A DNA stretch of 64,000 bases from Malus domestica (GCF_042453785.1 NC_091664.1:2285001-2349000); one strand, 5' to 3'. Numbered from the stretch's first letter, positions 9,681 through 21,395 are shown. Made by a program: numbers and translations. The notes: generated by a model not told the origin, from the sequence alone.

Positions 9681-12600
9681 ATGAAAATGAATCCAGAACA
9701 AAATCGCGCTAAAGCTAGGGCGTCACCCGTAAGTGGCGCGTTGTGTGGCCCGAGCACAGTGATAAGTGAGCAAGGGTCGCTGTATCTCCATCGGCACCCG
9801 GATGCAGTGTTAAATGAGCAAGGGGGCCATAGAAACTTCTTTTCGAACGACTCCACTCAAAGTTTGGGAGCATATGCTCCTATCAACTTTACCCGGGACA
9901 CACAAAAGAAGTACTTTGATCCTATTAGACGGGGGAGGGTGAAGAAGCTAGGACAGAAGGGTAGAGTTCAAGAGAGCAAAATGCGTTTAGGAACGTGGAA
10001 TATAGGAACCTTAACGGGAAAATCTATGGAAGTAGTGGAAGTTATGGTGAGGAGAAGGATAAATATTATGTGCCTACAAGAAACTAAGTGGGTTGGTAGT
10101 AAGGCAAAGGATCTAGAAAACTCAGGGTTTAAACTTTGGTATTCGGGCACAAATAGAACGAGAAACGGTGTTGGCATCATCGTGGACAAGACCTTGGTAC
10201 AAGATGTTGTAGATGTCAAGAGGGTAGGAGATAGAATCATGGCAATCAAGATTGTAATAGGACAAGAACTTATCAATGTGATTAGTGCGTACGCACCTCA
10301 AGTAGGGTTGGATACGAGTTCGAAGGAGAAATTTTGGGAAGATCTTGGAGACTTGGTGCAAGGAATTGCTCAGACGGAGAAGTTATTTATAGGAGGAGAT
10401 TTAAATGGACACGTGGGCAGGGAGACAGGCAACTATGGAGGTTTTCATGGTGGCCATGGTTTTGGGGAGAGAAACGAGGATGGGGAAGCTATCTTGGATT
10501 TTGCAATGGCATATGATCTCTTCTTAGCCAACACCTTCTTTAAGAAGAGAGAAGAACATGTGATCACCTACAAGAGTGGGTCGTCAAAAACACAAATAGA
10601 TTTTCTTCTAATGAGGAAAGGGGATCGTATAACTTGTAAGGATTGCAAAGTTATACCAGGAGAGAGCGTGGCTAATCAACATCGCTTGTTGGTGATGGAT
10701 GTACATATCAAAAGAGTAAGACAAAAGAACAAGACTTGGAAGTGCCCAAGGACTAGATGGTGGAATCTAAAAGAAGAAAAACAAGCCATTTTCAAAGAGA
10801 AGGTAATCACCCAATGTGTGTGGGATAGAGAGGGGGAAGCTAGCCAAATGTGGGATTCCATGGCTAGTTGTATCCGAAAAGTAGCAAAAGAGGTATTAGG
10901 AGAGTCCAAGGGCTTTGCCCCACACCAAAAGGAATCTTGGTGGTGGAATGAGGAGGTACAAACGAAGGTGAAGGCTAAGAAGGAATGTTGTAAAGCCTTA
11001 TACAAGGAGATGACCGATGAAAATGGTGAAAGGTATAGAAAAGCGAAGCAAGAGGCGAAGAAAGCTGTCAGAGAAGCTAAGTTAGCGGCTTACGACGATA
11101 TGTATAAACGACTAGATACCAAAGAAGGAGAGTTGAATATCTATAAACTATCTAGAGCAAAGGAAAAGAAGACAAGGGACCTAAACCAAGTGAGGTGCAT
11201 CAAGGATGAGGATGGAAAGGTTCTTGCTACAGAAAACGCGGTTAAAGACAGATGGAGAGGTTATTTTCATAATCTTTTCAATGAAGGACATGAAATGAGT
11301 GCTTCTTTAGGGGAGTTGAGTAACTCAGAAGAGTGTAGAAACTACTCTTTTTATCGTCGAATCCGGAAGGAAGAAGTGGTTGTAGCTTTGAAGAAGATGA
11401 AGCATAAAAAAGCAATAGGCCCAGACGATATACCAATCGAAGTGTGGAAACTTTTGGGAGAGACAGGTATAACATGGCTCACTGACCTTTTCAATAGGAT
11501 TTTGAAAACGAAGAAGATGCCAAGTGAGTGGCGAACGAGCACTTTGGTGCCTATCTACAAGAATAAGGGCGACGTACAAAATTGCATGAACTATAGGGGT
11601 ATTAAGCTAATGAGTCATACAATGAAGCTCTGGGAGAGAGTCATTGAGCATAGATTGAGGCAAGAGACACGGGTTTCGGACAACCAATTCGGGTTCATGC
11701 CAGGGCGCTCAACCATGGAGGCAATCTATCTCTTACGAAGATTGATAGAAAGATATAGAGATGGGAAAAAGGATTTACACATGGTCTTTATAGATTTGGA
11801 AAAAGCGTATGATAGGGTCCCAAGAGACATTCTTTGGAGGATTTTAGAGAAGAAAGGAGTACGAGTAGCATATATCCAAGCTATAAAGGATATGTATGAA
11901 GGAGCAAAGACTGCCGTAAGAACTCATGAAGGACAAACCGAAAGCTTTCCCATAATTGTAGGATTACATCAAGGCTCATCCTTAAGTCCTTACCTTTTTG
12001 CGTTGGTAATGGATGAGTTAACAGGACATATTCAAGATGATATTCCTTGGTGTATGCTTTTCGCAGACGATATAGTGTTGATAGATGAAACTCAGGAAGG
12101 GGTAAATGCAAAGCTTAACCTTTGGAGAGAAGTGTTGGAATCTAAAGGTCTTCGCCTAAGCCGATCAAAGACAGAATATATGGAGTGCAAGTTCAGTGCA
12201 AATGGAGGCCAAAACGAGTTAGGGGTGAGGATCGGAGATCAAGAAATACCAAAGAGCGACCGTTTTCGTTACCTAGGATCTATCTTGCAAAAGAACGGAG
12301 AATTAGATGGAGATCTCAACCATAGAATACAAGCTGGATGGATGAAGTGGAAGAGTGCATCCGGCGTGTTGTGTGACCGCCGTATGCCACTGAAGCTTAA
12401 GGGAAAATTTTATAGGACGGCAATAAGGCCGGCGATGCTGTATGGCACAGAATGTTGGGCGGTGAAACATCAACACGTACACAAAATGGGTGTAGCGGAG
12501 ATGAGGATGCTTCGTTGGATGTGGGGGCACACGAGAAAGGATAAGATTAGGAATGAGGATATCCGGGGTAAAGTAGGAGTAGCCGAAATTGAAGGAAAGA

Positions 12601-12836
12601 TGAGAGAAAATCGGTTACGGTGGTTTGGACATGTGCAAAGAAGGCCTACTGACGCTTCGATTAGAAGATGCGACTATGGGACAGAGGTTCAGGGCCGAAG
12701 GGGTAGAGGAAGACCTAGGAAAACTTTGGAAGAGACTCTAAGAAAAGACTTAGAGTACTTGGATCTAACGAAGGACATGACACAGGATCGAGCACAATGG
12801 CATTCTAAGATTCATATAGCCGATCCCACTCAGTGA
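9681..12836 (+). CDS. RTE-clade LINE ORF: APE endonuclease + reverse transcriptase
   Basis: An uninterrupted ORF of 1051 residues. The apurinic-type endonuclease spans about 101-345: [19 protein letters not shown] (catalytic Glu), [15 protein letters not shown] (Asp/Asn), [10 protein letters not shown] and a final NQHRLLVMD His. The reverse transcriptase follows at about 560-830: [60 protein letters not shown] and the FADD active site at 794-797. The C-terminus ([13 protein letters not shown] to [16 protein letters not shown]) is typical of plant RTE elements. The protein nicks target DNA and primes reverse transcription from the nick. Translation may begin at 9681 or at the Met at 9981, just before the nuclease. 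No stop or frameshift is present, so this copy could still encode active enzyme, although its 3' UTR and tail are displaced by the Tat fragment. Confidence 0.93.
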   Translation: MKMNPEQNRAKARASPVSGALCGPSTVISEQGSLYLHRHPDAVLNEQGGHRNFFSNDSTQSLGAYAPINFTRDTQKKYFDPIRRGRVKKLGQKGRVQESKMRLGTWNIGTLTGKSMEVVEVMVRRRINIMCLQETKWVGSKAKDLENSGFKLWYSGTNRTRNGVGIIVDKTLVQDVVDVKRVGDRIMAIKIVIGQELINVISAYAPQVGLDTSSKEKFWEDLGDLVQGIAQTEKLFIGGDLNGHVGRETGNYGGFHGGHGFGERNEDGEAILDFAMAYDLFLANTFFKKREEHVITYKSGSSKTQIDFLLMRKGDRITCKDCKVIPGESVANQHRLLVMDVHIKRVRQKNKTWKCPRTRWWNLKEEKQAIFKEKVITQCVWDREGEASQMWDSMASCIRKVAKEVLGESKGFAPHQKESWWWNEEVQTKVKAKKECCKALYKEMTDENGERYRKAKQEAKKAVREAKLAAYDDMYKRLDTKEGELNIYKLSRAKEKKTRDLNQVRCIKDEDGKVLATENAVKDRWRGYFHNLFNEGHEMSASLGELSNSEECRNYSFYRRIRKEEVVVALKKMKHKKAIGPDDIPIEVWKLLGETGITWLTDLFNRILKTKKMPSEWRTSTLVPIYKNKGDVQNCMNYRGIKLMSHTMKLWERVIEHRLRQETRVSDNQFGFMPGRSTMEAIYLLRRLIERYRDGKKDLHMVFIDLEKAYDRVPRDILWRILEKKGVRVAYIQAIKDMYEGAKTAVRTHEGQTESFPIIVGLHQGSSLSPYLFALVMDELTGHIQDDIPWCMLFADDIVLIDETQEGVNAKLNLWREVLESKGLRLSRSKTEYMECKFSANGGQNELGVRIGDQEIPKSDRFRYLGSILQKNGELDGDLNHRIQAGWMKWKSASGVLCDRRMPLKLKGKFYRTAIRPAMLYGTECWAVKHQHVHKMGVAEMRMLRWMWGHTRKDKIRNEDIRGKVGVAEIEGKMRENRLRWFGHVQRRPTDASIRRCDYGTEVQGRRGRGRPRKTLEETLRKDLEYLDLTKDMTQDRAQWHSKIHIADPTQ

Positions 12837-13096
12837 CTTGGATTTTCCAAGTCTCCAACCGAGAAGTTTTCCTCACTCGGGAAATTAAGGGAACACTACC
12901 CCAACCTACATGCTCCACTCAGAAAGCTTCAACATACAAGCTTCAACAAAAGAAAATTCAAAGAACTTAGCGAAGAAGGCTTTGGTGTATTTAACACAAT
13001 ACGTTGAAATGAAGGAAAGCTTATTTATTGATATCCCCGATAAGCTACAAATATGTACATATACATGAGTCAAAATAAACACACAAGAGGGAGCCT

Positions 13097-13771
13097 TCAC
13101 AAAGGTTGCTTAGGAGAAGTCTCAGCAGTCGGTAGAGCCCCAGAAAGAGAAGGCACCGGAGGGGGATCATTTGGAGCCTCAGTACTGGACAGAACCCTAG
13201 AAGGAGGAGGCATCAGAGGTTGATCATTTGGAGCTTCATTATGCGGTACAGCCCCAGAAGACGAAGGCAATAAATGCCTTTGGAACAAACCCACAAATCT
13301 CTGATGATCAAGTAAAACCTGACCATCAGTTTCCTTCATCTGGTCAAGCTTCCTCTTCATGTTTGTAGCATAGTCATGTGCGAGCCGGTGCAACTGTTTA
13401 TTCTCATGCTTGAGCCCTCTAATCTCCTGTTTGAGACTCATCACTTCAGCCGCCAATGATTCAACTTGGCGGGTTCGAGCAAATAGGCGTTGGGCCATAT
13501 TAGACACAGAACCTGCACACTGAACACTGAGAGCCAGCGAATCCTTAACAGCTAACTCATCAGACCGTTTGGAAAGTAGTCTGTTATCTTTGGGAGTGAG
13601 AAGGTTCCTGGCCACCACCGCAGCGGTCATATCATTCTTCATCACGGAATCCCCAACGGTAAGAGGACCAGTAGGGGAGACGAAGGATGGGCGCCATATG
13701 TTGTCTGGAGAAGGCGGGGCTGCCTCTTCAACAAGGTTCAAGTCAAAACGACGGTCGGAGGGGCCAGACAT
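13097..13771 (-). CDS. Antisense coiled-coil ORF of Tat element (aORF2), copy in fragment
   Basis: 224 residues from the ATG at 13769-13771 (MSGPSDRRFDLNL). The middle (about 75-150) is a predicted coiled coil with heptad-like Leu/Glu/Lys spacing (RQVESLAAEVMSLKQEIRGL, then HENKQLHRLAHDYATNMKRK). The tail is Pro/Ser-rich and imperfectly repeated. No known domain is recognised. It lies on the strand opposite to gag-pol, between pol and the 3' LTR. It has the same length as the copy at 57723-58397, with which it shares an unchanged central protein sequence despite DNA differences. The surrounding element is otherwise degenerate, so the open frame is notable. Its function is unknown; a structural or regulatory role in the element is possible. 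Confidence 0.7.
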   Translation of the reverse strand: MSGPSDRRFDLNLVEEAAPPSPDNIWRPSFVSPTGPLTVGDSVMKNDMTAAVVARNLLTPKDNRLLSKRSDELAVKDSLALSVQCAGSVSNMAQRLFARTRQVESLAAEVMSLKQEIRGLKHENKQLHRLAHDYATNMKRKLDQMKETDGQVLLDHQRFVGLFQRHLLPSSSGAVPHNEAPNDQPLMPPPSRVLSSTEAPNDPPPVPSLSGALPTAETSPKQPL

Positions 13772-13899
13772 TTTCAAAGGTGTTGAAGAAAGAAGAGGTC
13801 GGACAAATCAAGATCTTAGAAGTGCAAGAATGAAGCTTCTACTGGTGGAGATTCAAGTGTGCTTTGGAACTTAATGCCAGCCCCTATAAAAATCTGCAC

Positions 13900-15975
13900 T
13901 CGACGGAGCTTCAGAAATCGAAGAGGCGCCTGCTCAGAAATCGAAGAGGCGTTTGCTTTCTCAAAAGCTGGGCTGCTTAGAGATCACGAGGGTTGATCTC
14001 AGAAATCGAAGAGGCGTTTGCTTTCTCAAAAGTTGGGCTGCTCAAAGACCACGAAGGCCGATCTCAGAAATCGAAGAGGCGCTCGCTTTCTCAAAAGCTG
14101 GGCTCCCCAGAGACCACGAGGGCCGATCTCAGAAATCGAAAAGGCACCTACTTTTCCAGCCTTGTCAGCACCTGTCACACGCACACTCAGCTTTGCGGAA
14201 ATTATGGGCATTCTGTCAAAGACTTCTGGGGAAGTAGAAAACACATGAATCTTACTGTTCAATCACCCACTCCCACACGCAACAATAGCTCATGGGTACC
14301 ACAAATAACTTTGCCAAAGTTCTCTGCCAAAGTTGAGCACGTGAAGCTTGCAGCTCCCACTACATCGCTCTGACCAAGAAGGGTAAAAGAATAGCAAAGA
14401 AACAGCACTAACAAAGTTTAGACGCATAAATTTTGAAGGTCTAGCTACCATATTATTACCCACAAGGGTAAAGGAACAGTACCACTGCTGGATAATTGGA
14501 AAGTCCCTGTGTGTCAACCTCTGTGCTTCGTGGCAAGGTAGACTAGCAAACATGCCCAACCTTTACTCACATTCGAGAAAACACTCCCAATAAGATTGCT
14601 TGCTCCAAAATCGAAGAGGCACCGTCCTCCGAATCTCGAGAGCCAGACTCCCAACATGACTACTTTATTAAAAATCGAAGAGAGGGTAAAGGAACAGTAC
14701 CATTGCTGGATAATTGGAAAGTCCCTGTGTGTCAACCTCTGTGCTTCGTGGCAAGGTAGACTAGCAAACATGCCCAACCTTTACTCACATTCGAGAAAAC
14801 ATTCCCAACAAGATTGCTTGCTCCAAAATCGAAGAGGCACCGCCCTCCGAATCTCGAGAGCCAGACTCCCAACATGATTACTTTCTCAAAAATCGAAGAG
14901 ACACTGCTCCCCGAATCTTCGAGAGCCAGACCCCCAGCATGATTGCTTTCTCAAAAATCGATGAGGCATCGTTCTCCGAATCAATCGAAGAGGCGCTCGC
15001 TTTCTCAAAAGCTGGGCTGCTCAGAGACCACGAGGGCCGATCTCAGAAATCGAAGAGGCACCTACTTTTCTAGCCTTGTCAGCACCTGTCACACGCACAC
15101 TCAGCTTTGCAGAAATTATGGGCATTCTGTCGAAGACTTCTGGTGAAGTAGAAAGCACATGAATCTTACTGTTCAATTACCCACTTCCCACACGCAACAA
15201 TAGCTCATGGGTACCACAGATAACTTTGCCAAAGTTCTCTGCCAAAGTTGAGCACGTGAAGCTTGCAGCTCCCACTACATCGCTCTGACCAAGAAAGGTA
15301 AAAGAATAGCAAAGAAACAGCACTAACAAAGTTTAGACACATAAATTTTGAAGGTCTAGCTACCATATTATTACCCACAAGGGTAAAGGAACAGTACCAC
15401 TGTTGGATAATTGGAAAGTCCCTGTGTGTCAACCTCTGTGCTTCGTGGCAAGGTAGACTAGCAAACATGCCCAACCTTTACTCACATTCGAGAAAACACT
15501 CCCAACAAGATTGCTTGCTCCAAAATCGAAGAGGCACCGTCCTCCGAATCTCGAGAGCCAGACTCCCAACATGACTACTTTCTCAAAATCGAAGAGAGGG
15601 TAAAGGAACAGTACCATTGCTGGATAATTGGAAAGTCCCTGTGTGTCAACCTTTGTGCTTCGTGGCAAGGTAGACTAGCAAACATGCCCAACCTTTACTC
15701 ACATTCGAGACAACACTCCCAACAAGATTGCTTGCTCCAAAATCGAAGAGGCACCGCCCTCCGAATCTCGAGAGCTCCCAACATGATTACTTCCTCAAAA
15801 ATCGAAGAGACACTGCTCTCCGAATCTCGAGAGCCAGACCCCCAGCATGATTGCTTTCTCAAAAATCGAAGAGGCATCGTTCTCCGAATCTCGAGAGCCA
15901 GATACCACAGACCACTTTTTCAAAGTGCTCTGACAGAGTTAAAACATGTGAAACTGACAGCTCCCACTACCGTGC
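13900..15975. repeat. Expanded tandem repeats in the Tat fragment
   Basis: Two levels are visible. 13905-14150 has units of about 65 bp built on CAGAAATCGAAGAGGCG, then TTTCTCAAAAGCTGGGCTGC. A larger unit of about 914 bp starting CCTACTTTTC (14147) is repeated from 15061. Inside each large unit a block starting GGGTAAAGGAACAGTACCA occurs twice (14467, 14684, 15382, 15598). The complete element has a single short version of this region (58520-59110). Confidence 0.85.
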
Positions 15976-17297
15976 TATGACCAAGCAGGGTAAAGGAATA
16001 GCATTACTACTTGTTGTTAGGGAGACTCCTATATATGTCGACCTCCATCCCCAACGGACAGGCAGACCTGCAAAAATGCTCAACCCTTCATCATATCTGA
16101 GAGGGCACTCCCAACGAAGCCTTTCGAAATATTCAGCTTTCTTTCCCCCCGATAATACCTCTGCAAACAAGCTATACTAGAGCAAGAATATCTCATATCA
16201 TCAGGGTTAAAAGCAAGAGTATCCCATATCATGCTTTTTCCCTGTCTTTTCCTTTGGCCTTGTTTTTACCTGCAAGACAAGGAGAAAGAGAGCAATCAGT
16301 CAGCACTTGGAATCAAGCTTCCAGCCAGGAACTGACTGCCTGGAACCCCTTACCTGATTACTTACCTGGCATTGCTCTCGAGTACTCATCTTCAACATCT
16401 TATGTTTCCAGGGAAGATTCTGCATCTGCTTGAGGAACAGATAGGGCAAGTGCGAAGGATACAAGGAAGCATGTGGAGACAAGCGTAACAGCACACGTGC
16501 CGATACATCCATTACTCTGTCAAAAGCAAAAGTATCCCATATCAGCAGGGTAGAACGTACTCTAGATTTGATGGACTTGTTTTGACCCTCAAATTCTTCA
16601 GTCGGCCTTATACTCTGGAGGAATCCAGAAAACCCTCCAGCTCAGTTCAAGAATAAGCCTGTGGAAAGTTACTTCTTCAAAAGCAAAAGTATCTCATATT
16701 ATCTCTTCTCATTTTTCTTCTCTTTATCCTTCATGCTGTTGCAAGATGAGGAGAAGGTGAACAATCAGTCGGAGCTCTGATTGCTTACCTTGTCTGTCAC
16801 CTCTTTCAGCAGACCCCCTAGCTCGGCGACTTGGGGGACTCCTACTACATGGTTTGTATCGCACTTGACCAAGCCTGAAACTACAAGTAAGCTTCAAGTG
16901 AAATTGATACATTACCTTGTGCATCTCCACCAGTTAAAGATACCACCCCTGGATGGAGGAAAAGTACTTCCAGAGAAGATGCCACATCTACATATGAGAC
17001 AGATAAGGCAAGTCAAGACGACACCACACTCCGATACTTAGAAGTTTCGTGATTACGAGATCATTCTCCCACAATATTTCCTAATGTCATTTGTACTAAA
17101 TCATTCACTTGTACTCACTAAAGGAGAGCTTGAACCTATGTACTTGTGTAAACCCTTCACAATTAATGAGAACTCTTCTATTCCGTGGACGTAGCCAATC
17201 TGGGTGAACCACGTACATCTTGTGTTTGCTTTCCTATCTCTATCCATTTATATACTTATTCACACTAATGACCGGAGCAATCTAGCGAAGATCACAA

Positions 17298-17919
17298 AAA
17301 GCGACCGTTTTCGCTACCTAGGATCTATCTTGCAAGAGAACGGAGAATTAGATGGAGATCTCAACCATAGAATACGAGCTGGATGGATGAAGTGTAAGAG
17401 TGCATCCGGCGTGTTGTGTGACCATCGTAGGCCACTGAAGCTCAAGGGAAAATTTTATAGGACGGCAATAAGGCCAGCGATGTTGTATGGCACAGAATGT
17501 TGGGCGGTGAAGCATCAACACGTACACAAAATGGGTGTAGCGGAGATGAGGATGCTTCGTGGGATGTGTGGGCACACGAGAAAGGATAAGATTGGGAATG
17601 AGGATATCCGAGGTAAAGTAGGAGTAGCCGAAATTGTAGGAAAGATGAGAGAAAATCGGCTCCGGTGATTTGGACATGTGCAAAGAAGGCCGACTGACGC
17701 TCCGGTTCGAAGATGTGACTACGGGACAGAGGTTCAGGGCCGAAGGGGTAGAGGAAGACCTAGGAAAACTTTGGAAGAGACTCTAAGAAAAGACTTAGAG
17801 TACTTGGATCTAACGGAGGACATGACACAAAACCGAGCGCAATGGCGTTCTAGGATTCATATAGCCGACCCCACTTAGTGGGAAAAGGCTTTGTTGTTGT
17901 TGTTGTTGTTGTTGTTGTT
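17298..17919 (+). pseudogene. RTE LINE 3' end fused to Tat LTR, with (TTG)n tail
   Basis: It encodes the RTE C-terminal part from [11 protein letters not shown] through to IADPT, matching residues from about 854 to the end of the intact LINE ORF at 9681. A TGA at 17667-17669 replaces the Trp of [11 protein letters not shown]. The coding part ends near 17878 and is followed by GGGAAAAGGC and a (TTG)n run at 17891-17919. The ORF starting at 17204 in Tat LTR sequence runs across the junction, so LTR and LINE codons are read through in one frame. It shares the TGA and the [15 protein letters not shown] wording with the copy at 23475-24200 and differs there from the intact LINE. Confidence 0.85.
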
Positions 17920-17938
17920 GATAAGTTCACTCTTTTAA
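17920..17938. repeat. Right 19-bp target-site duplication
   Basis: GATAAGTTCACTCTTTTAA, identical to 9559-9577 and placed directly after the (TTG)n tail. Confidence 0.9.
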
Positions 17939-18660
17939 TCTCAGCCAAAGGAAGATTTAGGGTGTGGTTTTGTTAATGGCAGTGGATGATTTGGATGAAA
18001 GTATGTATCTTGGGGATTTTTTTTGCTTGCTTGCAGTTGTTAAGGCCAACACTGAAGAAGTTTTTGTAGAATGAGATTCTTATATCAAATTGTTTCTCTG
18101 TTTATGGCAGGTAATAAACGTGGTCCAACCAGTAGCTGATAAAATGTCATTGTATATATGCTTTTGTCGATTTATGCTACAATAATGAGGGAATCTAGAG
18201 GATCGAGGCCAGTCGATCTGAGATTTGTACAACTCTATCCCTTTCTTTCTCTCTTTCTGTGAATTTCGTGAAATTGACTACGTACGTTCTGATTCTTGCT
18301 GTGTTTGGGAGTGGAGAAAGCTCTAGATTAGCTTTGATCACTTGAATTTTTTCTTATTTAGTTCAGCACAGTTGGAGTACATAATCCTACCGTTGGGCTA
18401 TTTCTAGGGACGCTTATGTTTACTTTTGTTAGTTTGTTGACAGTTTGGTATGTCTTTCATATTGATGGAATTAAATTGTGAATTCATTATGGTTCAGGTT
18501 GTTGAAATTTGAATTCAAAATTCCCTTTGGAAACTGTCACAAGCGATGTGTCTGTTGAGGCTAAGGAATCAAAAGCCAGTGAGAGGTAAAGTTTTTTTCT
18601 TTAGCCACAATGGCGCCACGGTCTAATCAATGCCTATAAAGTTGTAAACCCTTCCGAGTC
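17939..18660. other. Pre-insertion flank continuing from 9558; no confident gene
   Basis: This joins 9558 when the composite element is removed. T-rich tracts followed by AG (18045, 18110) look intron-like, but I cannot build or name an exon chain. Confidence 0.4.
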
Positions 18661-18689
18661 TCTAGCAGCTAGAAAAAGCTTCTTGAACA

Positions 18690-19195
18690 TTCATCCAAGC
18701 AGAAAAAGAGAAACGAAACAAGAGCTGCCGAGCTGCATCAACGGGTACCTTCAGTTCTTCTAGTTTCTTTCTTTATTTAACTTTTGTTTTTCTGGGTTCT
18801 ATTTTTCAGTGTTTAGTCTTATTCTGTGTATTTTTCAGTAGCACTTTTGTGATACGAATGAAGGGTTTGGATTTATGGCTTTGGGTTTTCCATTTCGTAA
18901 ATTTAGAGATTGGATTTCTTCTGAAAATTTTGAGTTAAGAGTGTTTAATCCATTCCGGCATAACAGTGCAGATATTCTGCAAAGTCCCAATTAAGACCCT
19001 GCAAGTCTTGGCGACATTCGCTCTCAGATCCCTAATTCACCAAACAACTACTTTCACAAACACCCCCTTCATTTTTGTTCCATGGCTTAAGTGGCGGCCC
19101 CATAAACCCCAAATCGGAGGGATACTTATTGGTGGACCTTGATAAGGTCTCAAACCCAAATGACTATGTACTGAAGCTTGCTAGAGTTTTCTATT
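18690..19195 (+). pseudogene. Inverted, truncated F-box gene copy
   Basis: 18705-18743 matches the 5' leader exon of the F-box gene at 36608-37813 (GAAACGAAACAAGAGCTGCC, then a donor-like GGGTACC). 18760-18950 matches its leader intron. From 18965 the text encodes TVQIFCKVPIKTL, then breaks frame. A later piece gives GGPINPKSEGYLLVDLDKVS (about 19090-19150) and NDYVLKLAR. The start codon and N-terminus, much of the F-box and everything after about residue 110 are missing. At 19190 it jumps into flank sequence. It belongs to the inverted copy of the 34-38 kb segment. Confidence 0.8.
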
Positions 19196-20334
19196 TTTTG
19201 GGGTTAGCATGTTTAATTTTCGGGTTAGTACATGTAGAGTTTTCTATTTTTTGGGGCATATGACTTAAACAAATGTTATGGTCCAAAGAAGAAAAAGATT
19301 ATGTGTTTTGTCTGTATTGTCAAAGTTAACTTTCTCTGCATGTTTTCACATTTCTTAGTTTCTTGGGAAATAGAATCACATCCGTGACTAAAACTATTTT
19401 CTTAGGATGAAGAGAATTATTTATAGGTCATTACTGCCTTGTCGTATGGTATGTAATTTGGTTGAGACTACTGTTAGGAGTAAGTTAGTACTGAGTATGA
19501 TCCATATTCTCAATGATTTATTGAAGAGGCAGCTTTTGACAGTGGAGTGTGGAAGAGCGATAGGAATCTTAGCAAGATTGTATGTTATGTGGCAAAGATG
19601 GTGTTTATTATGATCAGCCAAGCTGTTTCCATTTGGAGACTGGAGATGGTTTTCTTATTTTACTTGATTGTTTGAACTTTCTACCGTCACTACATCAAAC
19701 GTTGGTGGACAAATAGTGTATTAGTATGAAAATGGCTCCTGGCAGAGAAAGACGAGAAATAGGGAGTACTAACAGTCTAGTAGTCAGCTACTACCAGATG
19801 TTAAAATTGGTAGTCGGATTATTGATTGGTTTTATCATCTAGTAGGTACTTCTGTATTTGGTTTTTAGGGTCTTTGGTCATAAACATTGTCTGAACAAGC
19901 CTCTTCATTCCACTTTGGAATGAATTTGATTATTTGGATTGTCATGCTTTTATGGTAATTGGACATATTTTACCCTGATGAAGCCTTGAAACATGTTGTC
20001 AACTGTTAGGAATCACTATTTGGTGATGGTTAGATACTCTGCCTAGCATTAGTGAAAGATTTATCAATGTGGAATTCTTGTTTGTAGTTCATCATCTGGT
20101 AGTTTCATCAGAGTACATCAAGGACTTTTATGTGGTAGAAATGCAGTATGTTTAATACTCATCGCTCCTCTCTCAAATTAGACCATTGCAGATGGTGCAC
20201 GTTAGGCTCCTGGTAGATACTATTCCACAGGCTTACCTGATGCCTGACGGGCTTTCTTTGAAGAACTTTAGTCACTGTGGCACAAAAATGTAGGTAGTTT
20301 ACTTAAACCCAGCCTTTAAACTAGACAACCTCTT
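19196..20334. repeat. F-box/ankyrin flank block, inverted copy
   Basis: Reverse complement of about 34380-35480, recognisable throughout (for example the Cassandra empty-site text at 19450-19485 and the GACTAAAACTATTTTCTTAG phrase near 19387). Noncoding. It supports an inverted segmental duplication of the F-box/ankyrin unit. Confidence 0.8.
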
Positions 20335-20542
20335 ATACCCAAGTAATTTCTGATATGTACCTAAATGTTGACGACTACGGCGTATTAAAATAAGCTTAAT
20401 CAAGCACCAATCACACACTTTCTCATTTTGATTCCGCAAATAGGCATATATAAATATAATTGCACTGAATGACGGACTAATCTTGTGCCCGTTGACGGGC
20501 GCTAATTTTGTTAGATTTGTACAGCATTTGGTGTTTGAAGTC

Positions 20543-21395
20543 ATGGATACTTCTATGTATGAGGCAGCAATATCGGGTGATCTTGGTTTTCTTGAAAAAA
20601 GTGGAGACTCTGAGCATCTTCTTCTACAGAAAAACCTAGAAATAATAATATTCTTCACCTTGTAGCTGAGTTTGGACAAATCGATTTCTTGAAAGGCGTC
20701 CTGATCCACATTCAATCTCCACAGTTTTGGTCCACCAACAACAAAGGCAACACTCCCATGCATGTAGCTACTAGAGCAGGCCGTGATGAAATAGTAGGGT
20801 TGCTCATTAATCAAGCAAGTAAGCTAGGAGCAGATAAGGACGGTGCGCTGGTCAATGGCAAAGCGTATAAAGAGTTACTTCGGACCAAAAATTCAATTGG
20901 CGATACGGCACTACATGTTGGTATCAAACAAGGTGACCTCGATGTGGTGATCCTATTGGTTGAAGCCGACTCCGGACTATGTTGTTTAACTAAAATCGCC
21001 AACGAGTCGCCATTATTCTTAGCTATTTGCAAGGGGTTTGGAAGCATAGCTCTATACATGTTAGACAATTCGCCAACGTCTCCTTCCTTTGAAGGGATTA
21101 ATGGTGTCATGGCTTTACACGCCGCAGTTACTCACATTAACTATGACGGTAAATAATTTATATTCAAAAGCTAAAAAAAAATGAAATCACTCTTCTGTGA
21201 AACGAATTTCAACTAACTCACTTTCTACTTCCCTTTATGTTTCCATACGATTTAGGCATTGTGCAGATGATGGTTTCCAAGAATCCTGAAATAATCAAAG
21301 AAGTTGACGCCAACGGATGGACTCCATTACACTATGCAGCATTGAGAGGGAACGTTGGAGCAACTCGATTATTGATGCAGCAAGATAGTTCTATT
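20543..21395 (+). pseudogene. Ankyrin-PGG gene fragment A (plus arm)
   Basis: From ATG 20543 it reads MDTSMYEAAISGDLGFLEKS, then a 1-bp deletion near 20632 (relative to the copy at 34190) breaks the frame. The second frame continues with ankyrin repeats: NTPMHVATRAGRDEIVGLLI, DTALHVGIKQGDLDVVILLV, SPLFLAICKGFGSIALYML and VMALHAAVTHINYDGK. An intron (about 21150-21255) and the beginning of exon 2 (IVQMMVSKNPEIIKEVDANG, then WTPLHYAALRGN) follow before the copy stops at the hairpin centre. It lacks the rest of the ankyrin domain and the membrane PGG domain. Confidence 0.85.

Larger units (their letters stand above)
12837..17297. mobile_element. Tat-type gypsy fragment: 3' internal region plus U3-less LTR
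   Basis: From 12906 to about 17040 this aligns with 57510-60435 of the complete Tat element, including the antisense coiled-coil ORF. 17055-17290 aligns with the downstream half of its LTR (46355-46585). Gag-Pol is absent. The PPT and the U3 part of the LTR, which holds the promoter modules and TATA box, are missing: homology jumps from internal sequence (TTTCGTGATTACGAGA) to TCATTCTCCCACAATAT. The LTR is also cut about 58 bp short of its CA end, where LINE sequence begins. It is non-autonomous and lacks a recognisable promoter of its own. Confidence 0.8.
9559..17938 (+). mobile_element. Composite retroelement (RTE LINE + Tat fragment + RTE 3' end) with 19-bp TSD
   Basis: The 19-bp sequence GATAAGTTCACTCTTTTAA occurs at 9559-9577 and again at 17920-17938 and brackets the whole unit. 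Inside are an RTE LINE from its 5' end (9578) through the complete ORF (stop 12834-12836), a Tat-type gypsy piece (12837 to about 17297), and a second RTE 3' end with (TTG)n tail (17298-17919). LINE target duplications of this length and the 3' microsatellite tail fit target-primed reverse transcription. The duplicated LINE 3' end argues against a simple LTR element nested in a LINE, because simple nesting would not repeat 600 bp of host LINE. The two LINE 3' ends also belong to different lineages. Confidence 0.8.

Noticed and set aside
9968..12530. Minus-strand ORFs opposite the LINE ORF
   Set aside because: Shadows of the LINE coding frame; no domain or selection evidence.
13905..14150. Regularly spaced repeats that could suggest a CRISPR array
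   Set aside because: The repeats are imperfect tandem units of a plant retrotransposon with no unique spacers. CRISPR is not expected in a plant nucleus.
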